Below, in pieces: positions 34,775-47,400 of a DNA stretch of 64,000 nt. A program made the position numbers and the translations under genes. Source of the DNA: Steinernema hermaphroditum (lineage: Eukaryota > Nematoda > Chromadorea > Rhabditida > Steinernematidae); NCBI GenBank assembly GCA_030435675.1, contig CM059624.1, positions 9,820,769-9,884,768 of the forward strand, in the 5' to 3' direction. The stretch's first letter is position 1. Each line of letters opens with the position of its first letter. A model generated the notes under the pieces. That model was not told the DNA's origin and made no database searches. It worked only from the letters and a program-made list of their open reading frames with translations.

Positions 34775-36977
34775 ATGTTCGCGAATCAGTTCGTGTCGCC
34801 GGCACGGAACTTCCTCGAGCAAGCCTCGTTCAGTGCTTCCAAGCTTGGCTCTCCTATAGGAAATTCGACCGAAATATCGCCTATTCTGCGGCAGCGAGGA
34901 AACAACCCTCCGAATGGCGCACCTCGACTGGACCAGAACAATGATAATCCGATGTCTGTTTCTGGCCGTCGTCTCGCGGCTCCCGTTGGATTGTCAACTT
35001 CAACGTCATCGAGGAGCAGCCGCACAGTGCTGTGCGATTGGTTCTACGGCATCGTATGCAATCGGTCTTTTGCTACATTTCATTCGAGCGCATTTAGATG
35101 CATATGAGAAGAAATTACGCGATAGCTGGCAGCATTTTCGCCTCGTCGCTTATATTTACAGCGTTTAATTTGCTGCTGAAGCTTTCTATTTGGTCTCCGT
35201 TGACGTCATTCACGGGTTCGTCATGCTTGTTCATGATTTGTGATACTACGTATTCGTTTCAGAAGCTGTGTTTTCCTTTTTCACCCTAACATGGATCTTC
35301 CAACTACTTTTCTACAGCGTATTCGTCGGTTTCGTGTGCTTCGTGTGGAGTTTTCTTATGCTGAAAGTTGATGGGAACAATCAGCTTTCAAAGTACCAAC
35401 TTTCCAACTGGATGTTCTTCTTCATTGTTGCGTCGATGGAACTTTTGGCCAATGTTGTACTGTGGTGCTCTTGCCTTTCCGCTGTTGCATCCCCTGACAG
35501 GTAGATATAACGCATTTTTATATACTCATCCAGAGTATGTTCCAGCGCTGCTTCTGCCTACGTCTTCAATCTTTTGATTGTTCTGAAGATAAGCTACGAT
35601 GCTGTTTTCTCAAGCACGTTCCGCCTTACACAGCCACTGATTGAGGTATCCGTCGGTACATTTTTTTTCTGAAACTCATATTTATAGGTCAATGTGAGGT
35701 CTGACATCCTCTCCATGCTTGAACTGCGTTCGGAGTCCATGTACCGTGAGGCAGCTATTGGCGCATTGCTTGCCTTCAAGAGGGCTGTTTGGATCTATGT
35801 GCCGTTGACCGTATTCTTTCCGTTGTCTCTTTGGAATCTGGTGAACGTTCGCCTGATTTTTGCATTTCTGATCATGGCCTTCCGCCAGCTGATCGGATTC
35901 TTCGTTGCCTACCGTTTGAACCGAATCCTGCTTACCCAGAATATCGAGTTCACGATGCCTTTGACCTACGCCTTGAAAGAGCCGTCTGATGAAGATAAGA
36001 GGAATATCGTTCATGGACTGCACTCAGATGATTTGCCTGTCCAGGTATACAGGCTCTTTATATGTACGGGAATCAAGGCTATCATTGTAGGTCTTTGCCT
36101 TCTGGGATTTGAAGAAACTGTCGTTTGGTGACTCACTACGTCGCTTGGATATTTACAGCTTGAGCCAGCCGGGTGGTCACCCCAGAAATTGGAACGCCGT
36201 AAAGGACGCCTGTTTGAAGGCAGTCAACTCTGTGACAAAGAAGATCGAAGAAGAGAACAACTACCTTCGGATAAGAGATATCCAGGAGTTGGCCGAACAC
36301 GTGATTCTCGATTCGAACGCTGTCAAGGATGGCAATATTGAAGTCGACCGTTCTGCCATGATGCTGCCTCCGGAACTGAGGCTTCACATGCATCGCGAAA
36401 ACATCCGTTTGCGCCGCGAATACGCCATCTCGGGGCGTCGTTTCAACGCCATCCGCAAAATCCCCTTTGTCGCCAAGATCGAGAAGCTCATCACGTCCGT
36501 TGTCAACTACTTCGCGGAAAAGAAGAAGGTCGTGACGGACTTTGAAGCCGATCAAGCCAATTGCGCAATTGAAAGCCTTCGTGCGCTTGTGCAGCATTCC
36601 TACGACGAGGATCGCTATGGAGTTGTGCAGAAGGACTTGGATCAGGTCTTCTCTTGCTTCCTGGGACTTCTGAATTCGACTGAGTCCAATATCCGCATCA
36701 AACACGTGAGCATATCTTTCGCTTTCGTCCGTGACAACTGTCCATTTTCAGTTGAAGAGTGCGAACGCGCCAGTTCCAGAACAGGTGCGCCATTTCAACG
36801 CGGGGGTGCTCAAGCTGGAGCAAACTGTTACCGTCGCCATCAACCGTCTTGCCACCACATTTAAGGACCATATTCAGTGAGTCTGTGTATTCCAATGAAG
36901 TATTAAGCGAAAATCGTTCAAGAGTGCTTCACTTGAGCGAGCAAGAGAAGGAAGTGTTGAAAACGCTGATCCAGTGA
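34775..36977 (+). CDS. ndc-1: Transmembrane nucleoporin NDC1
   Basis: NDC1 anchors nuclear pore complexes in the nuclear envelope and helps insert them. Exons 34775-35053, 35098-35215, 35263-35500, 35534-35645, 35688-36044, 36091-36705, 36752-36876 and 36923-36977 give 632 residues, within the family's range. The ATG is three bases after TCTTTTCAG, a probable trans-splice acceptor. The order is a Ser/Pro-rich N-terminus (1-92), about six membrane segments (roughly 98-320, for example FFTLTWIFQLLFYSVF and WIYVPLTVFFPLSLW), then a soluble C-terminal half with the family signature SLSQPGGHPRNW, DRYGVVQ and a terminal helical LATTFKDHI block. The intron after exon 3 is very short (33 nt). In C. 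elegans this gene is also called npp-22. Confidence 0.93.
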
Positions 36978-38795
36978 TCCCGATGTACCAAAGTTGTTAT
37001 CTTTCTTGTCGTATCTGTTCATCTAATTCACGTGCCGGTATTTGTTCAATTTGTGAGTTGGGTTATGTCGAAGGAGTAAATATTATTCTAGTGTGCTGCG
37101 TATCATGATGTCTAGATTTATTCACAATAGTGGTCAAGGCATTTATGCTTCTTTTTTTTACCGAAGGCGGATCGGACTTCGTAGCAGTAGAGGCTCCGAT
37201 ATGCGGAGCAGCCTATTCTTCAGTTTGGTTTGGGGTTCAAAATGAAGCCGGTTAGTTAAATGACCCAGATTCCGACGAACGGTTCTTGAAGAACCAACAG
37301 GTTCCCTTGACTCAACAAGCGCCGGAGAAGAACCAGGGAACCAACAGGACCCGAACAATCAACACGAGCTGGAACCATGGAAGAATGCTAAGCCAAGATC
37401 GGCCTGAACTGCGGCTTATTGAGCTGAAACTTTATAATAGACTGGTATGGAAGTTGAATCCCGTCTTCCCGACTGGCGGCGCAGACGTCGGCGTTGCAGA
37501 GAAGCTTCGGAGGCTTCAACGGACGACACGGGCGAAGAGTTGAGGGTAGTCGGGTAGTGGTGGCAATCTTCTTGGCGAGCCTACGTTGGAACTTGGTGTT
37601 CCGCGCCTTCTGGGAGCCGCGAAACGGCCAAGACTGACCACTTCACTTAGATATAGACAGCGAACGAACGACCGGGTCGATCGCCACCTCCGGGGCATTG
37701 CGACAATTTGTTTTATGGAAACATTTGATGGAATGCTTGGATCTAGCCATATGCTTAACATTTACGATCTATGATATCCAGGCTTTGTTTCAGTAGTGCG
37801 AACGGGTTTGCCTTTGTTTTGGCTATTTTCTGCGTATCGTTCGCAGATACGCTGGTGTGAATACACTGCGATAGCACTCCATTCTTGACATATAAAGGTA
37901 AACACTTCCGTACCATCAGCCATTTGATCATGTGCCTTGCGCTTTTCCATATCGAGTTCGACTTCGACGTCTTTGAAAGTATGTTCAAGAACATGCAGGA
38001 TTCTGTATGCCGTAAATATCTCGAAGGAGTTGTGATCAACTTTCCACTGTAGATGCGACGCCGCAGAGATCACCAGGTAAATGCACTTCTTCCTAAGTTA
38101 ATGGTCAATAAACGCGGCTTTTTGGCGTAAAGGACCAAGGATAGTTTACATGTAAGGGATTCCATCCTAACAATTCTAAACGGAACCGATGAAACGGCGT
38201 GTGATTTTTTGTTCTGTAATATACGCGTTCCTTCTAAGGGTGACACACTCGAAACTGGATACTTGTAAATGCACCAAAAATTCATGGTGTTTAGTGGTGG
38301 ATCCAAATGACTCGTTAAGGCACAGCAGGTCTGAGAGCACAATAACCCTTTGGTGAATAGCATATGCGAGTGAGAACCAAAAGAAAGATAAATGGGGACG
38401 GTGGATGCTGTGCGGACCGACCACATTGGGAGAGCCGTTCACCGACCTCCATCGTCGATACCGTCGTTGGAAAACCCGAAAGACAAATCTTCTCCGACGC
38501 GAAATACTCAAGGAAGTGTACGGTAGCAGGTTGATCCGCGCGCGGGACGCAAGACCAGACCTTTACTGTCTCTCTTGCTTTCAGCACGATGAGCCTGATT
38601 GTTGTGAAGTGTTGTCGGTTTGTGCAGTGGCGAAGTTTCGAAAATGTGCAGCAGGAGAACATATGACCGCCGTTTTGTTTTGAACTGAATTGTTGTTTTC
38701 GTGGACTTTTGGCATCGCATTGTGCATTGCTTTCTCACTTTTCTCCATTTAACGACACGTAACCGTACTTCACTAATCAGTATTGATTTGCAGAA
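36978..38795. other. Intergenic region with a possible unrecognised minus-strand coding remnant
   Basis: On the minus strand, 38100 to 37762 contains an open frame (about 110 codons if entered from an acceptor AACTTAG near 38100) with protein-like composition, for example WKVDHNSFEIFTAYRILHV and EWSAIAVYSHQRICERY. A second minus frame (38511 to 38176) is also protein-like, but I could not join them convincingly and recognise no family. A decayed or partial gene is possible. The plus strand shows nothing except the promoter of the next gene. Confidence 0.3.
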
Positions 38796-41199
38796 ATGGT
38801 TGCACTGGGTAAAGGCGACTTTGCAACGCGGGTGGTTCCTATCCTGCGTCCGGCGATTCAAGCCAAGTTCCAGGAGATGTTTGGAGCGTCTCTGAGCAAG
38901 GATCTCCCGGAGTACGTCATTGTGATGCTCTCAAACAAGAAGAACAAGGCGTACATCTTGACTCAGTTCATCGACATTCTGGGAGACAACGAGAGTCAAG
39001 TCTTCGTCGATTGGTAGGTTTTTATGATAATTTGTCAGTGGATGAAATCGATCGTGGATGATTATACCGAGAAGCTATGAGTTCGTTTCAAGAACTTGGA
39101 TCTTTTCCAACATATCTGTGAACGAATGCTGATGGTGCGATGCATATGACACGATGAAGGAGAAAGCTATTTTGTTTGATCTCGCTGAAGGACTTTAAGG
39201 ATGTTTGAATTGCAGGTTGTTCAAGAAAATTGAAGAAATCAACAAAGGCGCCAATGAACAGGAAGCTGGACCACCAGAAGTCGCAAAACCGAAAAAGGAG
39301 GAAGTGAAACTAGCTCCTCCGAAATCAGTTGTTGCAGTCAAATCTACGGCTCCGTCATCATCCCGTAGTGAGCAGAAAGTCGGCTCGAAGACTCACGAAG
39401 CTGAAAAGAAAAGACCAGATGATCGTCCACGAGAACGTGTGAAGGATCAGAGCAGAGATCGTCCCGAACGGCGCGACGACAGAGATCGTGAACGCAGGGA
39501 AGATCGTGGCCGTGATCGCCGAGAAGTCAGAGACAGAAAAGATTCTCACAAGGAGCATGATCGTCGAGCTCGTCACAGATCTCGTAGGTACCACATTCCA
39601 GTATTCATTCTACTGAAGTTGTATAGGCAGCCATGAACGCAGAACGGAAGTGGACCCGAAGCCGAGGGATGCTGACACTCCACCTCTGCCTAAAATAGCT
39701 TCAGAAGTTGTCGTCAAGCGAAAGATGACTAGCCCTAATGTAGCTAAAGGAGGGTCTTCGCTCTTCCTTCGTGCCATGAATGCCGCTACAAGCAAGGAGC
39801 CTCACACCGAGCAGAGAAAGGTGAGTAACTCTTTTCTGTTGCAAACTAATTATCGTGAATGATTATACCGAGAAGCTATGAGCTTGTTTCTCAAAGTTAG
39901 TTTTTGCTGACTTTAATATACAAACAAACGCTGATGGTGCGATAAATATGACACGATATTACAAAACTCCGCAAAATTCTTGAGCTCATTCTGTACGTGT
40001 GGTTTCATTTTTCATGTTTAGAGAAAGGTCGATGTTGCCGAAGTTATGGAAGTGGAAGAGAAAGAAGACGTTCCAGCCAAGCGCCGCTCTGTGATGTCGC
40101 GCATCTCATGTCGGCAAGTGGATGATTCAGATGGCAAATTTACGGTAACTGTGGGTGACCGTGGTAACGGCCCATCAGTCCGTGTAATGAAAGAAGACAG
40201 TGAAAGAGAAGAGCGCAGCGGAAATGCGATTCGGGTCAGCACAAAGCGCAGAATAGCTGAGATCAGTAAGAACTACGTTGACGACCATGTAACTTATGGA
40301 GTAATTCTAGAGCACATCGTCAGTGGTGAAGCCAACAAAAATACTACCAACAAACCGCAGAGACAACATGAAGAAGGGTATTCTACAATCATGGAGCGAA
40401 AGCCACTGAGGGAGAGGTTGTCAAGAGCCGATGGAAGCCGTTGCTTCATTGGCGAGAAAGAGAGTTCCAGCGAAAGTGTGAGTTCTCCTTGTGCATCAGT
40501 CAACTATTGTAGTTTCTTTAGACGCCATCTACCGGCCAGCAGTGGAACTATCGAATAGAGTTGAGTGACAATGAAACGGACAGCGAAGATGGTTAGTTGT
40601 GTTCGCCAACACCGTTTTAATGGCCGAGTATTTGTAGAAGCGATGATTGATGCGGCCGTCGCTGACACGCCGACCGAGGATAAGGATGGAAGTCCTTCCC
40701 CTCCTTCGCAGCTGGAAGATCACATGCAACCAGAGGAAAGAGCGTTCTTTGTTCAAACGGTATGTTACCGACCACATTCCCTTGTTTATGGTTGTCCTTT
40801 CAGGCTATGAACAAAGTCCACTTTAATCCTGCCCATCCTTCGTTTGCGAGCAAAGACGGAAGTGGCAATCAAGGAGCCATTCAAGAGGCGATGCAGACGG
40901 TCGCCGCCAACGCTGCAGCTCAGCCAGGAGCCCCTTCCTCGAAGTTCCAAACTCGGTGCAAGTTCTGGCCGAACTGCAATCTTTCGGACGATCAGTGCCC
41001 CTTCGCCCATCCGTCGATCCCGTGTTCCAAGTTCCCGCATTGCCGCTTCGGTGATCGCTGCCTCTACGTCCACCCCCTCTGCAGATACGGGAAACTGTGC
41101 CGAAACTCCTATTGTGGTTACCTGCATCCGACGAGGACCTGTAATCTGAAGTACGTCAGGCCTGCAGCGGACACGGCTCAGTCGATGGCTATTTCTTGA
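38796..41199 (+). CDS. sut-2: Nuclear poly(A)-RNA-binding zinc-finger protein (SUT-2/ZC3H14/Nab2 family)
   Basis: Binds poly(A) RNA in the nucleus and influences poly(A) length; the C. elegans gene is known for suppressing tau toxicity. Exons 38796-39013, 39216-39583, 39627-39820, 40022-40477, 40522-40591, 40638-40759 and 40804-41199 give 607 residues. The ATG is two bases after TTTGCAG, a probable trans-splice acceptor. Residues 1-80 form the PWI-like N-terminal domain (LPEYVIVMLSNKKNKAYIL). A basic-acidic Arg/Asp/Glu region follows (about 130-195). The C-terminus has three Nab2-type CCCH fingers: CKFWPNCNLSDDQCPFAH, CSKFPHCRFGDRCLYVH and CRYGKLCRNSYCGYLH. Human ZC3H14 has five, so two appear to be lost. 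Introns 1 and 3 carry related RNA-like elements. A poly(A) signal AATAAA is at 41233. Confidence 0.93.
39051..39156 (+). ncRNA. Candidate intron-encoded small RNA, copy A (sut-2 intron 1)
   Basis: A 106-nt element bounded by the complementary hexamers ATCGTG and CACGAT, which can form a terminal stem. It shares with a second element in intron 3 the blocks ATGATTATACCGAGAAGC and GCTGATGGTGCGAT, and both are exactly 106 nt long while the middle has diverged. The boxes just inside the stem (ATGATTA at 5' and ATATGA at 3') loosely resemble C and D boxes, so a C/D-type snoRNA is the leading guess; another structured RNA is possible. Confidence 0.5.
39852..39957 (+). ncRNA. Candidate intron-encoded small RNA, copy B (sut-2 intron 3)
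   Basis: The paralogue of the intron 1 element: the same terminal ATCGTG/CACGAT stem and conserved 5' and 3' blocks, also 106 nt. Here the outer bases (AAT before the stem and ATT after it) may extend the pairing. Conservation of ends with a diverged middle is typical of a processed RNA rather than of duplicated intron junk. These two introns (202 and 201 nt) are much longer than most others in the window. Confidence 0.5.
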
Positions 41200-41404
41200 T
41201 TTGTACGAAAATATTTATTTGGCATCTTGGCGAATAAAATGAGTTAGGCATACAGGAGGCGAGGCGTGTGGCCCTTCCGCGCGACCTTCGAGGAGGTGGG
41301 AAACAATCGATATTCTCACGCAGCCTGCGACAGCGCGAGGACGCGCACAGCTGCCTGCAGCATTGTAAACGCGGCGGTGGCGCCCCCGACGGAAAAGGAA
41401 ATTC

Positions 41405-41444
41405 GTTTCAGATGGCCCTCCTCCACCGATGTCGTACCATCTGA
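41405..41444 (+). promoter_or_regulatory. Probable trans-splice acceptor and overlapping upstream ORF of rpm-1
   Basis: CGTTTCAG ends at 41411 and the next three bases are ATG. That ATG starts a 10-codon frame ending in TGA at 41444, which overlaps the rpm-1 ATG (41429) out of frame. If the spliced leader joins here, ribosomes meet this short frame first. The site is 212 bases after the sut-2 stop and 178 bases after its AATAAA start, within the range of nematode operon spacing. Confidence 0.5.
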
Positions 41445-44400
41445 GGAATCTGGCAAGCAGCTCCTTCGAGCGCTTCGCTTCGAGGGTCGTCGATGGCGGC
41501 GATTCGATGCCGCCACCGCCGACGGCGCAGAACGCCGACCGGAGGAATTCGCGGCTTCTGGAGATCGTCGCCCGCTCCCTTCTGAAAGCGCAGATTCTGA
41601 CGATCCCCGCCGACGCCGGCGATGCCCTCGAGAAGAGCGCCCTGGCGGTGGACGAGGGCCTCCAGAAGGAGCTATGGGCCGACGTCGTCCGCTCTCTCCA
41701 GGTCGTCGCCTCTCCCTCCGGCTTCGGAGTCTTTGCCCTCTCCCGCACCATCTCTCTCAAGTAGGTCCCTTCCAGTGGCGCTTTCTGATCGTCTCCCTCC
41801 CAGATACGCATCTCTGTGTGAACCGGAGCCCTCGGAGGAGAAGGAGCGCCCGACGGACGTCGTCAGCTGCTCCACCTTCCAGAACCCGAAGGGCGCCCGC
41901 GCTTCGGGCAGTTCTGCGATAGTGTCAATGGGCCTCAGCTCGCTCTTCTCTGTCCTCCTCGAGCTCAACCGGAGGGATCCGGACCTCTGTGTCCAGGCTC
42001 TGGAGTCACTCCTGAAGGTCCTCCAGTCGCTGGGACCCGACGCCCTCCAGGCAGAAGCGCCTTCCGCGGTCCTCAACATGCACTCCCTTTTGAGACAACT
42101 CAAATCCGACGGTACTTCGAGAATGCGAGAGACGCAAGGATTATTGTACTTTCAGGCTCCTCCTCGGTCTCCTCGATCGCCAGCGCGTGCATGCTTAGTC
42201 TATCGACGGCGGCCGGGTACCCGGAGCTTCTTCTCTCCTCGTGCTCCGCGTTCCTCACCGAGCAGAAGGCGACGACTTCTGTAAGCAGCGCTTGAGATAT
42301 GGCTCTGCAAGCCCTCCTTTAGAGTCAGTCCGACTTTGTGTCGATGCCCGAGAACTACCACAACTGGACGAAGCTGGTGCAGAACTTCATCCACACTCAG
42401 GCCCGTTTTGTCGACTCGTAGGTCCCTCTTCCCCTCCAGCGGCCTCAGTTCCTTCTTCCAGAACGCCCAACTGGTGGAAAAGATGCCTGACGGACCACGC
42501 CTCTCTGATGGCGTTCAACCTCTCCGATCAAATGGATTCGTCTCCGATCTCCAGCGCCGACCGAAAATTCATTGGATGCATCGCCACAGACGGTAGAGGT
42601 CGCTTCGGATCCGCCGTAATCTCGACGATTCAGGAGCTTACGCCTACGTCCTCAACTGCTACGGCCTCTTCAAGCTCGGAACGGGTCTCTCGGAGACGAT
42701 CGTCGGGAAGCTGTACGCCTCGAACACCCTTCTGAAAGCGAGCAAGGGGACGTGGCTCGCCGTCTGCGAGAGGACCATCTATCTCCGGCGCCGCCACTCC
42801 TCCAGGATCTGGGTGCTCGACAACGAAACCCTCCAGGAGATTGGGGAGCTCATTCTCCGGAGCTCCGTCGTCGACGGCGTCCTCTTCGTCGACAGCTCCA
42901 GCTGCGCCTTCTTCCAGGCGAAGATCGACGAATCAGCGAATCTGACGATCACTCCGCTCGACGAGAACTTCTCCCCGATGACGGAGTCGCGTCTTCGGCA
43001 GCGCTTCCGCCTCGCTGACATCTGCTACCAGATGTTCGGCGCCGCGGACGACGCGTCGCCGAGCGAACTCCCCCAGTGCCTTCCGAAGTGCCTCCAGAGC
43101 CACGCCTCCGACCTCCACATGAGCAAGGACGTTGCTCTACTTCTCGCCAGAAACGGGAAGGTCTTCTACGCGGGTAACGGCTCCAGAATCGGGCTACAGG
43201 ATACGGGAAAGGCCTGGATGGAGTTGGTGTTGCCGGAGCCGATCGTCTCCCTCGCCGTCAGTCCCGACTCCGAACATATCGTCCTCAGATCGGGTTCCGG
43301 AAACCTCTGGGTGGCGGGCACGCGCTACGAGATCGCCAGCGGCTCGCCTGCCCGAGTGCGTCATCAGAAGACGCATCAGAAGGTGCCTCTGGGGAAACTG
43401 AGGAAACTGCACACGCAAAACAAGTGAGTCCCCTCTTTGAAATGTATCATTGATTGCCACAGGAGACGATGTGTGAGCGCTACCGTAGCCGCAGGGTGCC
43501 TCGCCTATGTCACTGAGAACGGGAAAGCGTTCGCCGAGGGGCGCCACGCGATGCAGACGAACCCGGAGACGGGCCTCATCCTGGGCCTGGAGCACGTCTT
43601 CGTCGTCTCCATCCATCTCGGGAAGACACATGCCGTGGCGGTGAGTCGCCAGGGACACGCATACACGTGGGGACTCAACAACATAAATCAATGTGGACGA
43701 CCCAAGCCCGTAAGGCGATTACGGTAAATGAGTCAGTGCAGCGGATTCCTTCAGCCGACTACCGCGGATGCCCCTCCGGACTCGGCCACTCAGGTCATGT
43801 CGCCGCCGGGGATCTACTGTGCCAAGGGGGAGCACCTCTGGACCGACGACATGTCGGCCATCTGCGCCGCCTGCGGAAGATGCTCTGCGAGAGGCGACGC
43901 CTGTCCGAGGCCGAGCGTCGCCACCTCGGAGCAGAAGAGCAAAGTGCTGTGTCCCTGTGGCCCTGGAGAAACGCCCTGTTTGAGATGTGGCATCTGCAGG
44001 ACGTGCGCCGACGAGGAGGCGAAAGTGGACGCCGATCTTCTGGCGCCTCCCAACATGATGCTCCCTCCGGGGCGTCTTCAGGACATAAAGGTCGCCGCGG
44101 TCAGCTGTGGCAACTATCACACGATCATCCTCGCCGCCGACCGCCGCGTCTTCACCTTCGGATCGAATTGCCACGGACAGCTCGGAACGGGGGACACCGG
44201 CCGCCGAGAGACTCCACATCTCGTGGAGCTCCCAGCCGACGTCCAGGTGGTCCAAGTAGCCGCTGGGGCCAACCACTGCGTGCTTCGAACGGCCGACGGC
44301 CGTGCCATCACCTTTGGCGCGTACCGGGCAGGCCAACTCGGCCGAGAAGGCGAGGAGAAGAACTGGCACGCGAAACCCGGATTCGTGGCCGGCTACGGCA

Positions 44401-47400
44401 CCGGAACGGGCACTTCTGCCGGTTGGGTGGGGGCCAGTGGCGACAACACCTTCATCCACACTCACAGACAGATTCTCACCAAAGAGAGTTTGGCGGACTG
44501 TCAGGTGAGCACAGTCTTGTCCTTCTGCATCGCAGAGCTCCTTTAGATCACGGCGAACAAAAACATTCTCTTCGTCTTTCCCAGCGAGGTCGGCAAGGAC
44601 TACATCGTCATGCGCAGGCACCAGAACCTCTTCCACCAGCACCAGCTCGGTCCTCGAGGACTCTACACGAGGTGAGACGCCGACGACGGCCCTAGAAGTC
44701 CTCCGCTTCCAGCTTCTGCTTCGAGCCGAATCACGACCTCATGTTCTCCTACAATGCGGCGGAGATGAGAGTTCAGATGTACGGCTCGTCTACGGTATCC
44801 CCCTCCAACAGTAGCGTCCTCTCGGGCTCCCTGGAGAAGAGCCTTGAGTTCCTCCGCGCCCCTGAATTTCTTCTGCCACTGGAACCGGAGATCGGCCTCT
44901 CGGACACCCAGTTGGCGATCAGCATTCTGATGTCCGTCTACGTGACTACGGTAATGGCGACGGCGCCTCGCGAAGAGGTCAAGAAGCTCGTCTGTGGGAG
45001 CGGCGAAGACGCCGACCAGGTGGAGTTCAATTCAGTGGATCGAACGGCCGACGGACTGCTCCACGGCTACAACACCATTGGCCGGTTCCAGAACTTCGGA
45101 GGGGGCTGGGGATACTCGGCGCACTCCGTGGAGGCCATTCAATTCCAGCCGAGCGTCGACGTCCGCTTCTACGGTGTCGGACTCTTCGGAGGCCGTGGAG
45201 AGTACATCGCCAAGTATGACGATAGACGTTTGCATCCAAATGCATCGAGCTTTGCAGGCTGAAGCTGTTTGGATTGGTGGGAGAAGAGAACGACGAACAC
45301 GAGATCGCGCTTCTCAGCGAGACCGACGAGATGCTCTTCGAGTGCGTGCCGCGGGAGAAGGCGCCCATCCAGTTTCCGAGCCCTGTGATGCTCAAGGCCA
45401 ACCACTGGTACGTCGTGTGGGCGCAGATCAACGGACCCAGCTCCGACTGCGGCTCCAACGGACTCGGCGTCGTGAAGGGCGACGACGGCGTCCAGTTCAC
45501 CTTCCGCAACTCGCGCCTCTCTAACAACGGAACTGATCTGAACGTCGGCCAGATTCCGGACATCCTCTACAGAGCCGTGGCACAGAACGATGCCGAAGGC
45601 ACCGGCGCGAGCCAGGCGATGATGGCGTCGAGGACGAGCTCCGCCGGAGATGATCGGTAGGGCGAAGGGGTGGCGTTGACTGAACGCGTCTTCTTGCAGG
45701 AAGCAGCTCTCGGAGATCTCTCTGCTCACGATGTTCACTTCGCCCACCATCCTCAACATCAGCCCGAGCGCCCTCAGCCACCTTCTGGACATCCTGAAGT
45801 GGTCGGTCACGCAGTCCCTCGACATGATGGTCTCCATGCCCTCGCCCGAGGGAGCGGAGCTTCTCAACTGGAAGAGGGAGCGCTGCACCGCCATAAGCAC
45901 TCTCTGCATGCGTGTCATCGGGTAACCTTTACAGCCATCGATCCACTCTGAACCGTTCCCTCAGAATCTACGTCAACTTCTTGTACTCTTCCTCTTCGAA
46001 GGCCGACGGCGAAGATGCCTTCAGCGACCAGTTCGCGCGCCTCATCGGCCAGCTCTCGACCACCCTCAGCGCCATCTTCGAACTGGCTAACCAGAGCGCC
46101 TTCGAGGAAGACCACACGCAGCTGCAGCTCATGGAAGAGGCGCTCAACCTCTACGTTTCGTGTAACTCCGTCCTCCTGCCGTCGCCTACCGTAATCCTCG
46201 ATCGCCTCGCCTGCTTGATGTCCTCTCCGCTGCGCGACTGGGCGCTCGTGGCGCTCATGAGGTCCCTCTGCGAGAAGCGGACTCTTCTTTCGATCTTCCT
46301 CTCTCAGGCTGAAGACTTCGCCTCCTTGGCGGAAAAGTCGAAGCGGATGAGGGACGTGACGACCCTTCTGACCGAGCAGATCGATCCGAAGACGGCTGAG
46401 AAGAGGAGCCGCCTCGTCGACATGCAGAACGTCATCAGATTCCTTTTCGAAATCGCTTTCGTCCAGTCTGAAAACGGCTCCGTCTTGGTAACCCTATCGT
46501 ACCTTCAAGCACTGCTCCCATTTTCAGAATCGACGAAGCACAAAACTGAAAGAAGCGGCACACAAACTGATCGTCATGATCGCCAAAGAACTCATCCTTC
46601 CCGACAACAAGGCGGCCAATGGACCACCTATCATCCAGACGCCTAACAGGTTCGTGCTTCCAGAGGTCTCCCATGGAAAGCCACGACTCTTTCAGATACC
46701 GTAGAACCTCCTCTCAGCTAAGTTGGGACTTGAACAACGGATCGGCGGACGCGATCGCCTTCAAGGTGGAAGTGGCCGGCCTCTCTGTGCACGGAGTCGG
46801 TGCCTACGTGGGGGCGATGAACCTCGATTACATGTTCACCTGCGAGGTCCTCCAGAACAGCGGAAAAACGGCGACGGAGGAGTGGTGCGTCCTCGAGAAG
46901 GTGATGGGCACAATCCGCGAGCCCCAGATTGAGAGGCAGAACCGCGAGGTGTCCATCGTTCGCCTCCACCGCCCCGTGCGCCTCCAGCCTGGCGTCACCT
47001 ACGCCGTTCGACTCTCGATGAGCGGAGGAAAGACCTACTGTGGCGAGAACGGTGTCTCCAACGTGAGGATCTCCAACGGAAGCAAGATCCAGTTTCTGCC
47101 CTGCTCGCTGAGTGTCAACGGGACCTCTGTCTCCAGGGGCCAGGTGCCGTTCCTTCTCTACTCCGTCGCCGACCAGGAGGAAAAAACTGTCGTCTCGGGC
47201 GTCCAGGACAGCGTAGGTGCACTTATCCAGGCATACTGTAGCCGAGGTGTCTAGAACACAAAACTCTTCTTGATTCTTCTGCGTCATCTCTCCACGAAAC
47301 TCTCCTCCTTGATCGTCTCCCGAAGGCTCACTTCGTGGGATCGCGTGCTCTGCTGTCAGATCGCCGGCTACGCTACCGTACTCATGGAGTCGAATGCGAA

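Noticed and set aside
42432..42461. Alternative acceptor for rpm-1 exon 5 (CCCTCCAG)
   Set aside because: It gives a frame that soon stops, whereas the acceptor at 42461 gives a segment matching the family (NWWKRCLTD and onward).
43719..44642. 307-codon minus-strand ORF
   Set aside because: It lies antisense to the RCC1-like exons of rpm-1, whose own frame matches MYCBP2 motif by motif.
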